NCBI RefSeq assembly: GCF_027533625.1
Contig: NZ_JAQAGZ010000020.1
Span: forward strand, 111,072-175,071
From: Paenibacillus gyeongsangnamensis
GTDB taxonomy: Bacteria; Bacillota; Bacilli; Paenibacillales; NBRC-103111
Direction: 5' to 3'
DNA: 64,000 bases
Positions 40,709 to 50,166 of the stretch are shown here, one piece after another (within the stretch, counting starts at the first letter, position 1; each line of letters begins with the position of its first letter). Below the pieces are notes generated by a model that was given only the letters and a program-made list of their open reading frames with translations, ran no database searches and was not told the origin of the DNA. The translations under genes were made by a program, and so were the position numbers.

Positions 40709-41002
40709 AACATCCTCTCTGTGTGGAGTCTAAAGGTGAGGTATAACCTGAGAACAGCATATCACAAAAATTTCCCCCATAATTTACCAGGGTTCAAGCA
40801 AACCCTTGCCGGGTATGGCGATCTTCTCTTTTATTAGAAAATCATGAGAAATGTTAAGCGCTTTCCGTCTTGACAAACGGAAGATATTGTTTTTGCCTGC
40901 TTCCCTTGATCGTTTCGAATCTCTTAAACTAGTTCTAGACTTCCAAAAGATTGTTAATTAAGCTGCCACGAATACGTGAAGATAGGACCGATTTTGTCAC
41001 AC

Positions 41003-41031
41003 TTGACGACTGCGTGTCCTTCTATTTATAA
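41003..41031 (+). promoter_or_regulatory. Promoter of the 2-oxoacid oxidoreductase operon
   Basis: TTGACG (41003-41008), a 17-bp spacer, TTATAA (41026-41031). A cre-like TGAAAACGTTTAAT at 41046-41059 (12 of 14 consensus positions) lies just downstream and could give CcpA control. Confidence 0.5.
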
Positions 41032-41151
41032 GAAAAGATTATATATGAAAACGTTTAATTCCGCGGAAAAGTCTATGCGAGGGGAATAGAAACTGTTATA
41101 CTATTTTATAGGAATTTTTATCCTTCCATATATTTGAGGGGAGTTGAACTC

Positions 41152-42162
41152 ATGGGGGTTCTACCGAAAACGAACGACCTCGGCTTCTTTGAAATTCGGC
41201 TCGAATCCATCGGCGGATTAGGAGCGAACCTGGCAGGCAAAATGCTGGCGGAAGCCGGTGTCGTTGGAAGCGGATTCAACGGTGTCAGCTTTTCTTCCTA
41301 CGGTTCGGAGAAGAAAGGGTCTCCGGTAAAAGCGCACATTCGTTTTTGCGATTTGAATACGAATATCCGCGACACCACGCCGGTGGAACGGCCGCATGTG
41401 GTCGGGGTTTTCCACGAAAACCTGTCCAAGACCGTCAACGTCATCAGCGGCATTTACGAAGACAGCGTCGTGCTGGTCAATTCGTCCCAAAGCCCTGAGC
41501 AATTAAAGGACAAGATGAAGCTCATCGGTGGCACGGTGGCGGTCGTGGACGCGACCGGCATTGCCCTGGAGGAGAAGAACCGAGTGAACATGGCGATGCT
41601 GGGGGGCCTGTTCCGGTTGTGCGAATTCCTCGATTTCGAGCATATGAAGGGCATTATCCGCAAGTCGCTGGAGAAGAAGTATCCGGGCGCCGTCGAGCCG
41701 GCCCTCCGCACGTTCCAGCGGGGCTACGATGAAGTCCAATTCCTGACGTTCGCTCTCCCGGAAGGGGTGGAGATGCCGGCGCACAAGCGTTGGGATATTC
41801 CCGTATACGGCTATGAGACCCAGCCGATCGGCGGCACCGTGACGAATCCGGGCAACAGCATCCTGAAGGATCTGAGCATCTCGCGGAACGGGATGATGCC
41901 GCATTTCGACGACGAGAAGTGCATCCACTGCGCAGCCTGCGACACGGCTTGTCCGGACTTCTGCTTCGTCTGGGATGAGCAGGCGGACAAGAAGGGACGT
42001 CCGCAAATGTTCCTGCAGGGGATCGACTATCAATATTGCAAGGGCTGTCTGAAATGCGTAGTGGCCTGTCCGACGGAGGCTCTGAGCGCCAACCGTGAAA
42101 CGGAAGGCTACGGCGAGCAGCATCGCGTGCCGCATCGTTTCAATCTGGCGAACGCCAACTAA
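41152..42162 (+). CDS. 2-oxoacid:acceptor oxidoreductase, fused gamma and ferredoxin (delta) subunit
   Basis: A 336-aa protein. The gamma domain starts RLESIGGLGANLAGKMLAEA and spans about 190 residues. The delta domain near the C-terminus binds two 4Fe-4S clusters through CIHCAACDTACPD and CKGCLKCVVACPT. Together with the next gene it forms a ferredoxin- or flavodoxin-reducing 2-oxoacid oxidoreductase that decarboxylates pyruvate or a similar acid to an acyl-CoA. ATG 41152 has GGGGAG upstream. A 39-bp gap to the next gene indicates one operon. Confidence 0.87.
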   Translation: MGVLPKTNDLGFFEIRLESIGGLGANLAGKMLAEAGVVGSGFNGVSFSSYGSEKKGSPVKAHIRFCDLNTNIRDTTPVERPHVVGVFHENLSKTVNVISGIYEDSVVLVNSSQSPEQLKDKMKLIGGTVAVVDATGIALEEKNRVNMAMLGGLFRLCEFLDFEHMKGIIRKSLEKKYPGAVEPALRTFQRGYDEVQFLTFALPEGVEMPAHKRWDIPVYGYETQPIGGTVTNPGNSILKDLSISRNGMMPHFDDEKCIHCAACDTACPDFCFVWDEQADKKGRPQMFLQGIDYQYCKGCLKCVVACPTEALSANRETEGYGEQHRVPHRFNLANAN

Positions 42163-42201
42163 CGAACGCATATAAAGATTTGGGAGAGGTGACACCGTAC
42201 T

Positions 42202-44505
42202 ATGGCAATCGAAATCAATAAAGAGGTCAGCCTGGGAACCGTAGAGCAGCGGATGGTTTATGAATCCGGCAACGAAATGGCGGCATATGCGGCCCACCAG
42301 ATCAATTATCACGTGATGGGCTATTTCCCGATCTCTCCTTCGACGGAGGTCGCACAGTTTCTCGACTTGATGAAAGCGAACGGCCAGCACGACATCAAGC
42401 TCATCCCGGCCGACGGCGAGCACGGCTCCGCCGGCATCTGCTACGGCGCATCGACCGCGGGCGGCCGCGTATTCAATGCGACGAGCGCCAACGGCTACCT
42501 GTACATGCTGGAGCAAATGCCGGTCCAATCCGGAACGCGGTTCCCGATGGTCATGAACCTCGTCTGCCGTTCCGTATCCGGTCCGCTCAACATTCACGGA
42601 GACCATTCCGATCTGTACTACGCGCTGAACACGGGTTGGCCGATTCTGATGTGCCGCGATCCGCAGGCCGTATACGACATGAACATCATGGCGATCAAGC
42701 TGGCGGAGGATCCGGAGGTACGCCTGCCGGTCATCGTCGCATCCGACGGTTACTTCACTTCCCACCAGAAACGCCGCGTACAGACGTTTGCCCATAAGGA
42801 AGATGTTCACGCGTTCATCGGCGAACAGCCGCAGAATTTCCCGCACGTGCTGGACCGCAACAATCCGATCACGGTCGGCCCTTACATGAACGAACCGGAC
42901 TATATCAATAACTGCTATCAGCAGTCCGTCGCGATGTACAAAGCCGGCGAGGTGTTCGATCGCATCCAGCAGGAGTATAAGGTGCTGACGGGCCGCGATT
43001 ATCCGATTCTCGATCTATACCGCATGGAAGATGCGGAAGTCGCCGTATTCCTCATGAACTCCGCTTCCGAGATCATCAAGGACGTCGTCGACCAGCTTCG
43101 CGAGAAGGGGATCAAGGCGGGCTCCATCGCGCCGAACATGATACGTCCGTTCCCGGCGAAGCAAATTGCCGAGGCTCTAAAGAATGTGAAGGCCGTTACG
43201 ATCGGCGACCGCGCCGATTCCTACGGGGCGCACGGCGGCAATATGACGCTGGAGATCAAAGCGGCGCTGTTCACGGAAGGCAATCACGACATTCAAGTGA
43301 TCAGCCGCGTATACGGACTCGGCGGCAAGGACTTCTACGCCGAAGACGGCCATCATTTCTTCGAGCTCGCAATCGAAGCAGCTAAAAGCAACCATGTGGA
43401 CGTGCCGTTCGATTACTATGGCCATACGCCGGGGGATCCGAATAAGGCGCCTCAACGCGTGCTGGAGCCGATGAAATACGAAGATCTGAAGACCGGCCTC
43501 ATCACAGTCGATAAGGACGAGACGACGGGGCAGCTGAAGGTGAAGGTACCGCCGATCCGTCAGCTGACGAAGAAGCCGAAGCGTCTGGCACCGGGTCACG
43601 GCGCATGTCCGGGCTGCGGCATTTTCTCCGGCCTCGAGCTGTTCTTCAAGGGTATCGAAGGCGACATCGTCGCGTTGTTCCATACCGGCTGCGCGATGGT
43701 CGTAACAACCGGCTATCCGTACTCCTCGCATAAAGCGACATACATCCACAACTTGTTCCAGAGCGGCGCAGCGACGCTTTCCGGCGTCGTCGAGATGTTC
43801 TGGGAGCGCAAACGCCGCGGCGAGCTGGATCAATATAATCTGCCTGCCGACTTTACATTCGTCATGATTACCGGCGACGGCGGGATGGATATCGGGATGG
43901 GACCTGCGATCGGGGCCGCGCTGCGGAACCACAAGATGATCATTCTCGAATACGATAACGAAGGCTACATGAACACTGGCGCACAGCTGTCCTACTCGAC
44001 GCCACTCGGCCACAGGACTTCTACGTCCAATGTCGGCAAGCATCAAGGAGGCAAGCTGTTCCATCACAAGGATACGCCGCAAATCATGGCCGCGACGAAC
44101 ATTCCTTACGTCTTCACAGGCTCCGAGGCCGCTCCGCAGGATATGCTGAAGAAAGCCGCCAAGGCTCAGTATTATGCGCAGAACGAAGGTCTCGTGTACG
44201 GAAAAATTCTGATCACCTGTCCGCTCAACTGGCTGTCCGAAGAAGAGATCGGGCAGACGCTGATCGATCAGGCGGTCAACTCCTGCTTCTTCCCGCTCTA
44301 TGATATCGAGAACGGCGTGACGACCATTACGTTCAATCCGGAGGAGAAGGGCAAGCGGATCCCGGTCGGCGACTGGCTCAAGAATATGGGCAAGACGAGA
44401 CATTTGACCAAGCCGGAATATGCCGAAGCGCTTCAATCCTTCGAAGAAGAGGTTGAGCGCCGCTGGAACCGTCTCAAGGCGAAGCACGAGAATCCGTACT
44501 TGTAA
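42202..44505 (+). CDS. 2-oxoacid:acceptor oxidoreductase, fused alpha and beta subunit (TPP-dependent)
   Basis: A 767-aa protein in which the alpha subunit (residues about 1-420, GNEMAAYAAHQINYHVMGYF, ADGEHGSAGICYGA) is fused to the beta subunit (about 445-767). Beta motifs are GHGACPGCG (cluster Cys), FHTGCAMVV, the TPP motif ITGDGGMDIGMGPAIGAA...NEGYMNTGAQLSYSTP, and a late LITCPLNW Cys. Pyruvate is the likeliest substrate but 2-oxoglutarate or another acid cannot be excluded. The alpha-beta fusion paired with a gamma-delta fusion differs from the common KorAB, PorGDAB and NifJ arrangements. Confidence 0.87.
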   Translation: MAIEINKEVSLGTVEQRMVYESGNEMAAYAAHQINYHVMGYFPISPSTEVAQFLDLMKANGQHDIKLIPADGEHGSAGICYGASTAGGRVFNATSANGYLYMLEQMPVQSGTRFPMVMNLVCRSVSGPLNIHGDHSDLYYALNTGWPILMCRDPQAVYDMNIMAIKLAEDPEVRLPVIVASDGYFTSHQKRRVQTFAHKEDVHAFIGEQPQNFPHVLDRNNPITVGPYMNEPDYINNCYQQSVAMYKAGEVFDRIQQEYKVLTGRDYPILDLYRMEDAEVAVFLMNSASEIIKDVVDQLREKGIKAGSIAPNMIRPFPAKQIAEALKNVKAVTIGDRADSYGAHGGNMTLEIKAALFTEGNHDIQVISRVYGLGGKDFYAEDGHHFFELAIEAAKSNHVDVPFDYYGHTPGDPNKAPQRVLEPMKYEDLKTGLITVDKDETTGQLKVKVPPIRQLTKKPKRLAPGHGACPGCGIFSGLELFFKGIEGDIVALFHTGCAMVVTTGYPYSSHKATYIHNLFQSGAATLSGVVEMFWERKRRGELDQYNLPADFTFVMITGDGGMDIGMGPAIGAALRNHKMIILEYDNEGYMNTGAQLSYSTPLGHRTSTSNVGKHQGGKLFHHKDTPQIMAATNIPYVFTGSEAAPQDMLKKAAKAQYYAQNEGLVYGKILITCPLNWLSEEEIGQTLIDQAVNSCFFPLYDIENGVTTITFNPEEKGKRIPVGDWLKNMGKTRHLTKPEYAEALQSFEEEVERRWNRLKAKHENPYL

Positions 44506-44517
44506 TGCTCCACCTAG

Positions 44518-44548
44518 AGGCGCAGCTCCGTAGGAGCTTGCGCCTTTT
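44518..44548 (+). terminator. Intrinsic terminator of the oxidoreductase operon
   Basis: GGCGCA-GCTCC pairs with GGAGC-TTGCGCC, followed by TTTTC. Confidence 0.7.
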
Positions 44549-44583
44549 CTTTTCCAATGCTATGAAAAAGAAGGGGTAATCCC

Positions 44584-44874
44584 ATGCCTTACCTCCTGCG
44601 TCAGACGCAGACCGGCGAAATCCTCGCTTGTGTTCAGCGGAACATTTATCGGCTCGATTATTACGGCGTGAAATGGTGGGAACGCGAGGAAGAAGCGGAA
44701 GCGGCCAGGGAAGATACATTGGCGGAGCTCGGCTATGAGGACGCTTATTTGTGGCGGCCGCTTCACGTGGAGGAACACCGGCTGAAGCTTTGCAACGTGA
44801 AGCTGAAGAACAATCCCGACCTCGTTCTGTATATGAACCGGGAGGGGGCACTGTCCGTCAGCCCGCGCGGTTAA
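44584..44874 (+). CDS. Uncharacterised protein
   Basis: A 96-aa acidic soluble protein (MPYLLRQTQTGEILACVQRN; then YYGVKWWEREEEAEAAREDT). No family is recognised. GAAGGGG precedes the ATG. It is followed 40 bp later by another uncharacterised gene on the same strand, possibly co-transcribed. Confidence 0.65.
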   Translation: MPYLLRQTQTGEILACVQRNIYRLDYYGVKWWEREEEAEAAREDTLAELGYEDAYLWRPLHVEEHRLKLCNVKLKNNPDLVLYMNREGALSVSPRG

Positions 44875-44914
44875 CCATCCGCTGCACACCAAAGAACGGG
44901 GTAGAAGAGCGAAC

Positions 44915-45439
44915 ATGAAATGGAATCCTTTTGCACAATTTGAGCAGGCCTTGACCGACGAGCAGCTTTCCGAATTTCAGCAACGTATCCGCAAGGAAGG
45001 CTTTACCGGCTTCCGGCTTTTCCTGGAAGGATTCAGGGAACGGATGAAGGCATTCGAGGACCGGGATCTGGAGCCGATGGAAGCCTTGATTGAACGAGCG
45101 AAGCAGCTCTTCCCGGAGCCGAGCGACTTCAGTCCGTCTTGGGTAAAAATTTGGGACGACTTCGAGCAGATGATCTCGTATAAACGTCTGGTTTTTGAAA
45201 CGATCGGGCCTGCAGAGAGGGAAGGGGAGTGGCAGATCATCATCGACAACCCCTATACCCACCAGGAAATCGTATGCTATCCGGGCCTAAGCTTCTTGGA
45301 GGGCGCTTTCCTGTATGCTTATTTCCGCACGGATCTGAAGCAGAACGAATATATCCGACTCCAAAAAATCCAAAATGTCATTATGGCATTCGGCAGCGAA
45401 CGGCCGGAACAACGGGAAAAGAGCAAGGGACGCGATTAA
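44915..45439 (+). CDS. Uncharacterised protein
   Basis: A 174-aa soluble, largely helical, acidic protein (MKWNPFAQFEQALTDEQLSE; SWVKIWDDFEQMISYKRLVF; PYTHQEIVCYPGLSFLEGAF). I do not recognise a family. A terminator overlaps the stop codon, marking the end of a short unit with the preceding gene. Confidence 0.65.
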   Translation: MKWNPFAQFEQALTDEQLSEFQQRIRKEGFTGFRLFLEGFRERMKAFEDRDLEPMEALIERAKQLFPEPSDFSPSWVKIWDDFEQMISYKRLVFETIGPAEREGEWQIIIDNPYTHQEIVCYPGLSFLEGAFLYAYFRTDLKQNEYIRLQKIQNVIMAFGSERPEQREKSKGRD

Positions 45440-45455
45440 CGTCCCTTGCTTTTTT
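45423..45455 (+). terminator. Intrinsic terminator overlapping the stop codon
   Basis: GCAAGGGACG pairs perfectly with CGTCCCTTGC over a 7-nt loop, followed by TTTTTT. Confidence 0.85.
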
Positions 45456-45469
45456 ATTTGTTTGAAGGA

Positions 45470-46138
45470 TCAGCACATGGACGGCTCCGCCTGAAGAAGC
45501 TTCAGCCGTTCCTTTACCTCTGCGACCACCCGCTGCGCATCCTCCGGCCGGGCGACGACATCTGTATGATCCATATCGATGACGAGTACTTCCGACGCAT
45601 TGTAATGGTTCATGACCCAATGGTCATAACCGGACCAAAGCGTCCGGTAATATTCCACCAGCGCCGGGTCCTGTTCGAAATCGCGGCCGCGAAGCCCGAT
45701 GCGGTGCAGTACCGTTTCAAACGAACCTTTAAGATAAACCATGAGGTCGGGAGCTTTTTTGGGCAGTTCCTTCAGCTCTTCCATCATGTTCGCTGCAAGA
45801 TTCTCATAGACGGTGAATTCGAGCTCGCTGATCCGCCCCAGCTCCTTGTTTACCTTCGCAAAATACCAATCCTCGTAAATGCTTCTGTCCAGCACATTAT
45901 GTCTATGTACGAGCGCCTGCTTGATGGATTTAAACCGCGTGTCCAGGAAGTACAGCTGAAGCAAGAATGGATACCGGTATTTTTCGATTTCTTCCGGCGT
46001 GGATGTATAAAATAACGGCAAAATCGGATTTTCTTCAACGCTTTCATAAAATACATCGGAACCGAGCGCCTCTCCCAGCAGAGCGGCAACGGACGTCTTG
46101 CCTAACCCAATCATTCCCCCGACAACAATCACTGCCAT
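45470..46138 (-). CDS. Deoxynucleoside kinase (deoxyadenosine/deoxycytidine kinase family)
   Basis: A 222-aa P-loop kinase of DNA-precursor salvage. P-loop VVGGMIGLGKTS, substrate-site ESVEENPILPLFY, the DRS motif LDRSIYED, and a LID-region LRGRDFEQD. This matches the dAK/dCK/dGK family; base preference is unclear. In the 218-bp upstream gap I see only an A+T-rich stretch and no gene. It is convergent with the preceding gene and divergent from the two-component system. Confidence 0.87.
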   Translation of the reverse strand: MAVIVVGGMIGLGKTSVAALLGEALGSDVFYESVEENPILPLFYTSTPEEIEKYRYPFLLQLYFLDTRFKSIKQALVHRHNVLDRSIYEDWYFAKVNKELGRISELEFTVYENLAANMMEELKELPKKAPDLMVYLKGSFETVLHRIGLRGRDFEQDPALVEYYRTLWSGYDHWVMNHYNASEVLVIDMDHTDVVARPEDAQRVVAEVKERLKLLQAEPSMC

Positions 46139-46356
46139 GTTTCCCCTTTCTCCTCTTAAAACCGTATACCGATCACTGGTGTCATATTTTTGTATAACCG
46201 TTTTATTATAGCAAATCCCCCAGCAAATCGCACTGAATAATATTACCAGATGAGACGGGTTAAGGAATATGATGAACTCCTCGAGGGGACGCTAACGGCA
46301 GGGCCGCTGCACGGAAACATCACGCGCGGACAAAGTACAATGCACGGGAGCCGCCG

Positions 46357-47046
46357 ATGACCGTATCCATATTATTGGTTGAAGACGAAGAGTATATTGC
46401 CCGTGTCGTTCAGCTGGAGCTGGAGCATGAAGGCTACGAAGTGACGGTTGCGGGGAACGGAGGGAAAGGGCTGGAGCTGGCGGAAACCCGCTCCTGGCAT
46501 CTCATCGTTCTAGACGTCATGCTGCCTGTGATGAACGGGCTTGAAGTGCTTAGGCGGCTGCGGCAATCCGAATGCCTCACTCCGGTAATTATGCTGACAG
46601 CGCGGGATGGGACCTGCGATGTCGTTGAAGCGTTTAACCTCGGAGCCAACGATTATGTCACGAAGCCGTTTGCCGCATTGGAGCTGCTCGCGCGCGTGCG
46701 GAACCTGTTGAACCTAGTCCAACGCAAGGAAGAAAATCAAGAAATTCTTCATGCGGCTGACCTGACGTTAGACCTCCGCTCGCGCAAGGTGGCCCGCGGC
46801 GAGGACTGCATCGATCTGACCCCGAAGGAGTTCGATCTTCTGCAGTATATGATGCAGCATAAGAACCGGGTGCTGAGCCGGGAAGAGCTGATATCCGAAG
46901 TATGGGGCTATGATTTCGTAGGCGATACGAACATCGTAGACGTCTACATCCGCTATCTTCGGCAAAAGATTGATAAAGGACGTCAACCGAAGCTCATTCG
47001 CACCTCTCGCGGAGTCGGCTACGAACTGTCGGTACCGCAAGCATGA
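46357..47046 (+). CDS. OmpR-family response regulator
   Basis: A 229-aa two-domain regulator. The receiver domain has the acidic pair in VEDEEYIARVVQ, phospho-acceptor Asp in LIVLDVMLPVMNG (near residue 53), Thr in IMLTARD and Lys in YVTKPF. The winged-helix DNA-binding domain contains DLTPKEFDLLQYM and VDVYIRYLRQKID. It overlaps the histidine-kinase gene by 4 bp, the usual arrangement for a cognate pair. The Bacillus YkoG and ArlR groups look closest. The following NlpC/P60 hydrolase gene may be a target (inference). Confidence 0.9.
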   Translation: MTVSILLVEDEEYIARVVQLELEHEGYEVTVAGNGGKGLELAETRSWHLIVLDVMLPVMNGLEVLRRLRQSECLTPVIMLTARDGTCDVVEAFNLGANDYVTKPFAALELLARVRNLLNLVQRKEENQEILHAADLTLDLRSRKVARGEDCIDLTPKEFDLLQYMMQHKNRVLSREELISEVWGYDFVGDTNIVDVYIRYLRQKIDKGRQPKLIRTSRGVGYELSVPQA

Positions 47047-48425
47047 GCCTTCGGACGAGGCTCATTCTGCTGACGGCGTTATGGATATTGATTATCGTAT
47101 TGTTTTTTAACATATTCATTTATGTTTATTTCCAAAATCAAACGACGAAGGCCGAAGACAGGCTCTTATGGAATAAAGCGCAGATCATCCTCCGGAATCC
47201 GGAAGTCCACCATACGGTGAATTGGCGGAATCCGGAGCTGCTGACGGAATATGCCGCTCCCGACACGCTGCTGCGTATCATTCGCCCGGACGGAAGCGTG
47301 GCGCTCGAATATGTGTCGAACGAGCAGCTGCGCATGCATCCGCCGGTTTACCGGAACAATTATCATTCTGCCACGCGGAACGAGAACGGCTACCGGATGC
47401 TGTTCATTCAGGTTCCATTGCTGGAGAACGGGAAGCAGATCGCTATATTGGAGCTCGGTAAAGCACTTAACGTCGTTAACGATATTATGGACATCCTGGT
47501 GACGGGTCTATCGATAACAACGGTCGGCGTTATTTTATTTTCGATTGTCGGTGGGATCTTTTTTACCCGGGTCATTATCCATCCGCTTCGGCAGCTTGCA
47601 GTGACGATGAACGAGATTCGCAGTAAAGGCGATTTTCTTCTGTTAAGTCCGGAAATTACATCAAAGAAAGACGAGCTGGGAAGGCTCGGAACGACGTTTA
47701 ACGAAATGATCGTCGGACTGCGGGAGAACGATCTGAAGCAAAAGCATTTCATCGCATCCGCCTCGCACGAGCTGAAGACCCCGCTGACGGTCATCGAAAG
47801 CTACGCCTCGCTGCTCAGCCGATGGGGGAGTGAAGACCCCGCAATCCGAAAGGAAGCGGTGGACGCGATTTTATCGGAATCCCAGCGGCTGAAGGGCTTG
47901 ATCGGCTCGCTGCTGAGGCTTGCGGAAGCGGAGCAGGAGGAGCGGCCATGGGAACGGGAACAATTCGACCTGCTGGAGCTCATTCATACCACCGTCGAGC
48001 AAATCATGATGGCCACAGGGCGGAAGATCGAGGTACACTGCGGCGAGTCCGCCGTATCGATGGAGGGACAGCCGGAGCAAATCAAGCAGCTGCTTATCAT
48101 CCTGCTGGACAATGCCGTGAAATACAGCGAAGAAACGATCGAGGTCGTGCTCGAGCAAGGTCCGGAACAGCTGCTGCTGCTTGTAAAAGATTATGGCGTC
48201 GGCATTCCGGAAAGCGATCTGCCGCATTTGTTCGAGCGCTTCTACCGGGTTGACCCATCCCGCTGCAAGCGGACCGGCGGCTCGGGACTCGGACTGTCGA
48301 TCGCAAAGCCCATCGTGCAGCGGCATTGCGGCAGCATTCGAATAGAGAGCCGGGAAGGGATAGGGACAACAGTAATTATCACCTTGCCGAACGGCAACCA
48401 AAGCGGGGTCCGTCCATTCTCATGA
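47043..48425 (+). CDS. Sensor histidine kinase
   Basis: A 460-aa membrane kinase. TM1 spans about residues 7-30, an extracellular sensor of about 120 residues follows, TM2 spans about 155-180 and a HAMP domain comes next. The H-box is FIASASHELKTPLTVIESYA, then N-box LLIILLDNAVKYSE, G1 VKDYGVGIP, F-box LFERFYRVD and G2 GGSGLGLSIAK. The gene starts inside the stop of the response regulator (ATGA overlap), so translation is coupled. The sensor domain gives no clear signal identity. Confidence 0.9.
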   Translation: MSLRTRLILLTALWILIIVLFFNIFIYVYFQNQTTKAEDRLLWNKAQIILRNPEVHHTVNWRNPELLTEYAAPDTLLRIIRPDGSVALEYVSNEQLRMHPPVYRNNYHSATRNENGYRMLFIQVPLLENGKQIAILELGKALNVVNDIMDILVTGLSITTVGVILFSIVGGIFFTRVIIHPLRQLAVTMNEIRSKGDFLLLSPEITSKKDELGRLGTTFNEMIVGLRENDLKQKHFIASASHELKTPLTVIESYASLLSRWGSEDPAIRKEAVDAILSESQRLKGLIGSLLRLAEAEQEERPWEREQFDLLELIHTTVEQIMMATGRKIEVHCGESAVSMEGQPEQIKQLLIILLDNAVKYSEETIEVVLEQGPEQLLLLVKDYGVGIPESDLPHLFERFYRVDPSRCKRTGGSGLGLSIAKPIVQRHCGSIRIESREGIGTTVIITLPNGNQSGVRPFS

Positions 48426-48565
48426 AATTCTAATAATCGAGGGTCGTCTTTGACCGCGCAAGGAAGAACGGCGCATCAGGAAAGACAAGCCAGCCTTGGG
48501 TTATGTTATAGTGGTCTCAGCAAGACATGGACCGACAAATACAATCACCAAGGGGGAATTTTCTG

Positions 48566-49057
48566 ATGATGAACCATCTTACCTTCAACCGCGTGAGTAA
48601 ATTCGGTACGGCAGCTCTTCTCAGCATGACTCTGATGCTGGCCGGCGCTCCACTGGCTCCGGCTAAGACGGCTCAAGCAGCATCCGTAACTTCTTCCAAG
48701 GCTCAAACTATTATTGCAACCGCCGAAACCTACATGCACCGTCCGTATCGTTTCGGTTCTCCCACCGGAAGCACTTCGACCTTTGATTGCTCTTCCTTCG
48801 TATGGACCGCCTTTCACAGTCAGGGCATCGACTTGCCACGCTCCTCAAGTCAGATGTCGAAGGTCGGACAATATGTTTCCAAGAGCCAGCTTCAGCCGGG
48901 AGATCTCGTTTTCTTTTACTCCCCGATCCATCACGTCGGCATCTACATCGGCGGAGGAAAAGTGATTCACACCTTCGGGAAGCCGGGCGTCACGATCTCG
49001 GACATCAACAGTGGCTGGTGGAATAATAACTATACGACGGCACGCCGTGTGCTTTAA
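48566..49057 (+). CDS. Secreted NlpC/P60 family peptidoglycan endopeptidase
   Basis: A 163-aa exported hydrolase. The signal peptide ends near residue 36 (KTAQAASV), and the rest is one NlpC/P60 domain: YRFGSPTGSTSTFDCSSFVW (catalytic Cys), LQPGDLVFFYSPIHHVGIYI (catalytic His), KVIHTFGKPGVTI. It is similar to the protein at 39974-40708 but lacks the repeat and His-rich tail. ATG 48566 has AAGGGGG upstream. It sits just behind a two-component system and has its own terminator. Confidence 0.88.
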   Translation: MMNHLTFNRVSKFGTAALLSMTLMLAGAPLAPAKTAQAASVTSSKAQTIIATAETYMHRPYRFGSPTGSTSTFDCSSFVWTAFHSQGIDLPRSSSQMSKVGQYVSKSQLQPGDLVFFYSPIHHVGIYIGGGKVIHTFGKPGVTISDINSGWWNNNYTTARRVL

Positions 49058-49092
49058 TGCTCCGGCCTGGATCAAAGCCTACTAAATACACG

Positions 49093-49126
49093 AAGCGCCG
49101 GGATTTCCTTCCCGGCGCTTCTTATT
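49093..49126 (+). terminator. Intrinsic terminator after the NlpC/P60 gene
   Basis: AAGCGCCGGGA pairs with TCCCGGCGCTT, followed by CTTATTT. Confidence 0.75.
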
Positions 49127-49218
49127 TGCCCATACGGAGCCAAGATCAACTTCCGCTGATTACGGTCCGGCTACATCGAAGGGACTCCGATTGTAGTTTT
49201 TCTGATGCGTCCATGCGC

Positions 49219-50166
49219 TTATGCCGGTTCTGAGGCTTGCCGCGGCTCCTTCAGCGTTTGTTCTTGTGAAGCGGATGCCGTCCTCGGTTCGCGGCTGCCG
49301 AGCAGGAACAGCCATACCCCGAATAAAAGCACGGCCGCGGCAGCCGCTTGCAGCCATGTCACCGCTTCGCCAAGCAGCATATAGGCCAGGAGGGCGGCCC
49401 CCAGCGGTTCCCCCAGCACGCTCATGGATACGGACTCCGGGCGCAAATATTTCAGCAGCCAATTGAATAGATAATGCCCGAACAGCGTCGGTATAACCGC
49501 AAGCAGAAGGAAGATTCCCCATTCCTTCCAGGAATAAGCGAACAATGCCTGTCTTCCGGCCGCGTTATACAGTCCCAGCACCAGCGCGGCGAACAAAAAG
49601 ACGAAGAAGCTGTAGACGAAGGCGGATAAGCGGGTGCGAAGGCTTTTGCCAAGAATGATATGTACCGCAACTGTAAACGCGCCGATGCAGGACAAGCCGT
49701 CTCCAAGCCAGGCGCTGTCCCCGCCAAGCCCGGCGTCGCTCAAGCCGATCCATGCGGCCCCCAACATCGCCGTGATCATGCCCGATAAGGCCAACGGACG
49801 GACCGGCTGCTTCAGAAACAGCCAAGCGCCGACGAGCACGAAGATCGGCTCCAGGGTAAGAATCGCGGTGGAATTCGCCACGCTGGTGAACCGCAGAGAG
49901 CCCATCCAGAACAAGAAATGAAGCCCCAGCATGATTCCGGAGACGAACATCAACGCCCAATCGCGCCATCTAATGGAAACGATCTCTTTGCGGTGCTTCC
50001 CAAGTAAAGGGAGCATCAGGAGCGTCGTCAAGGCTAGCCGGTTCATCGCTATGACCGCTACGGGGGCGGCCGACCAACGGACGAAGATGGAGGAAAACGA
50101 TATCGAGATAATGCCGATCAGCATCAGAATCCATAACGGAATAGGGAAGCGGTCTCGTTGTTTCAT
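49219..50166 (-). CDS. EamA/DMT family transporter
   Basis: A 315-aa protein with ten predicted membrane helices in two EamA repeats (ISISFSSIFVRWSAAPVAVI, NSTAILTLEPIFVLVGAWLF, YLRPESVSMSVLGEPLGAAL with LLGEAVTWLQAAAAAVLLF). Members export amino acids or other metabolites. ATG 50166 has AAGGAG at 7 nt; the frame open to 50223 is not needed. Monocistronic, and faces the NlpC/P60 gene. Confidence 0.85.
   Translation of the reverse strand: MKQRDRFPIPLWILMLIGIISISFSSIFVRWSAAPVAVIAMNRLALTTLLMLPLLGKHRKEIVSIRWRDWALMFVSGIMLGLHFLFWMGSLRFTSVANSTAILTLEPIFVLVGAWLFLKQPVRPLALSGMITAMLGAAWIGLSDAGLGGDSAWLGDGLSCIGAFTVAVHIILGKSLRTRLSAFVYSFFVFLFAALVLGLYNAAGRQALFAYSWKEWGIFLLLAVIPTLFGHYLFNWLLKYLRPESVSMSVLGEPLGAALLAYMLLGEAVTWLQAAAAAVLLFGVWLFLLGSREPRTASASQEQTLKEPRQASEPA

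Noticed and set aside
40709..41000. Possible c-di-AMP (ydaO) riboswitch upstream of the NlpC/P60 gene
   Set aside because: Such genes are frequent targets, but the conserved ydaO motifs and a terminator are not visible on the minus strand here.
43177..44487. 436-codon minus-strand frame opposite the alpha-beta oxidoreductase
   Set aside because: It is a mirror of a G+C-rich coding strand; the plus-strand TPP and cluster motifs are unambiguous.
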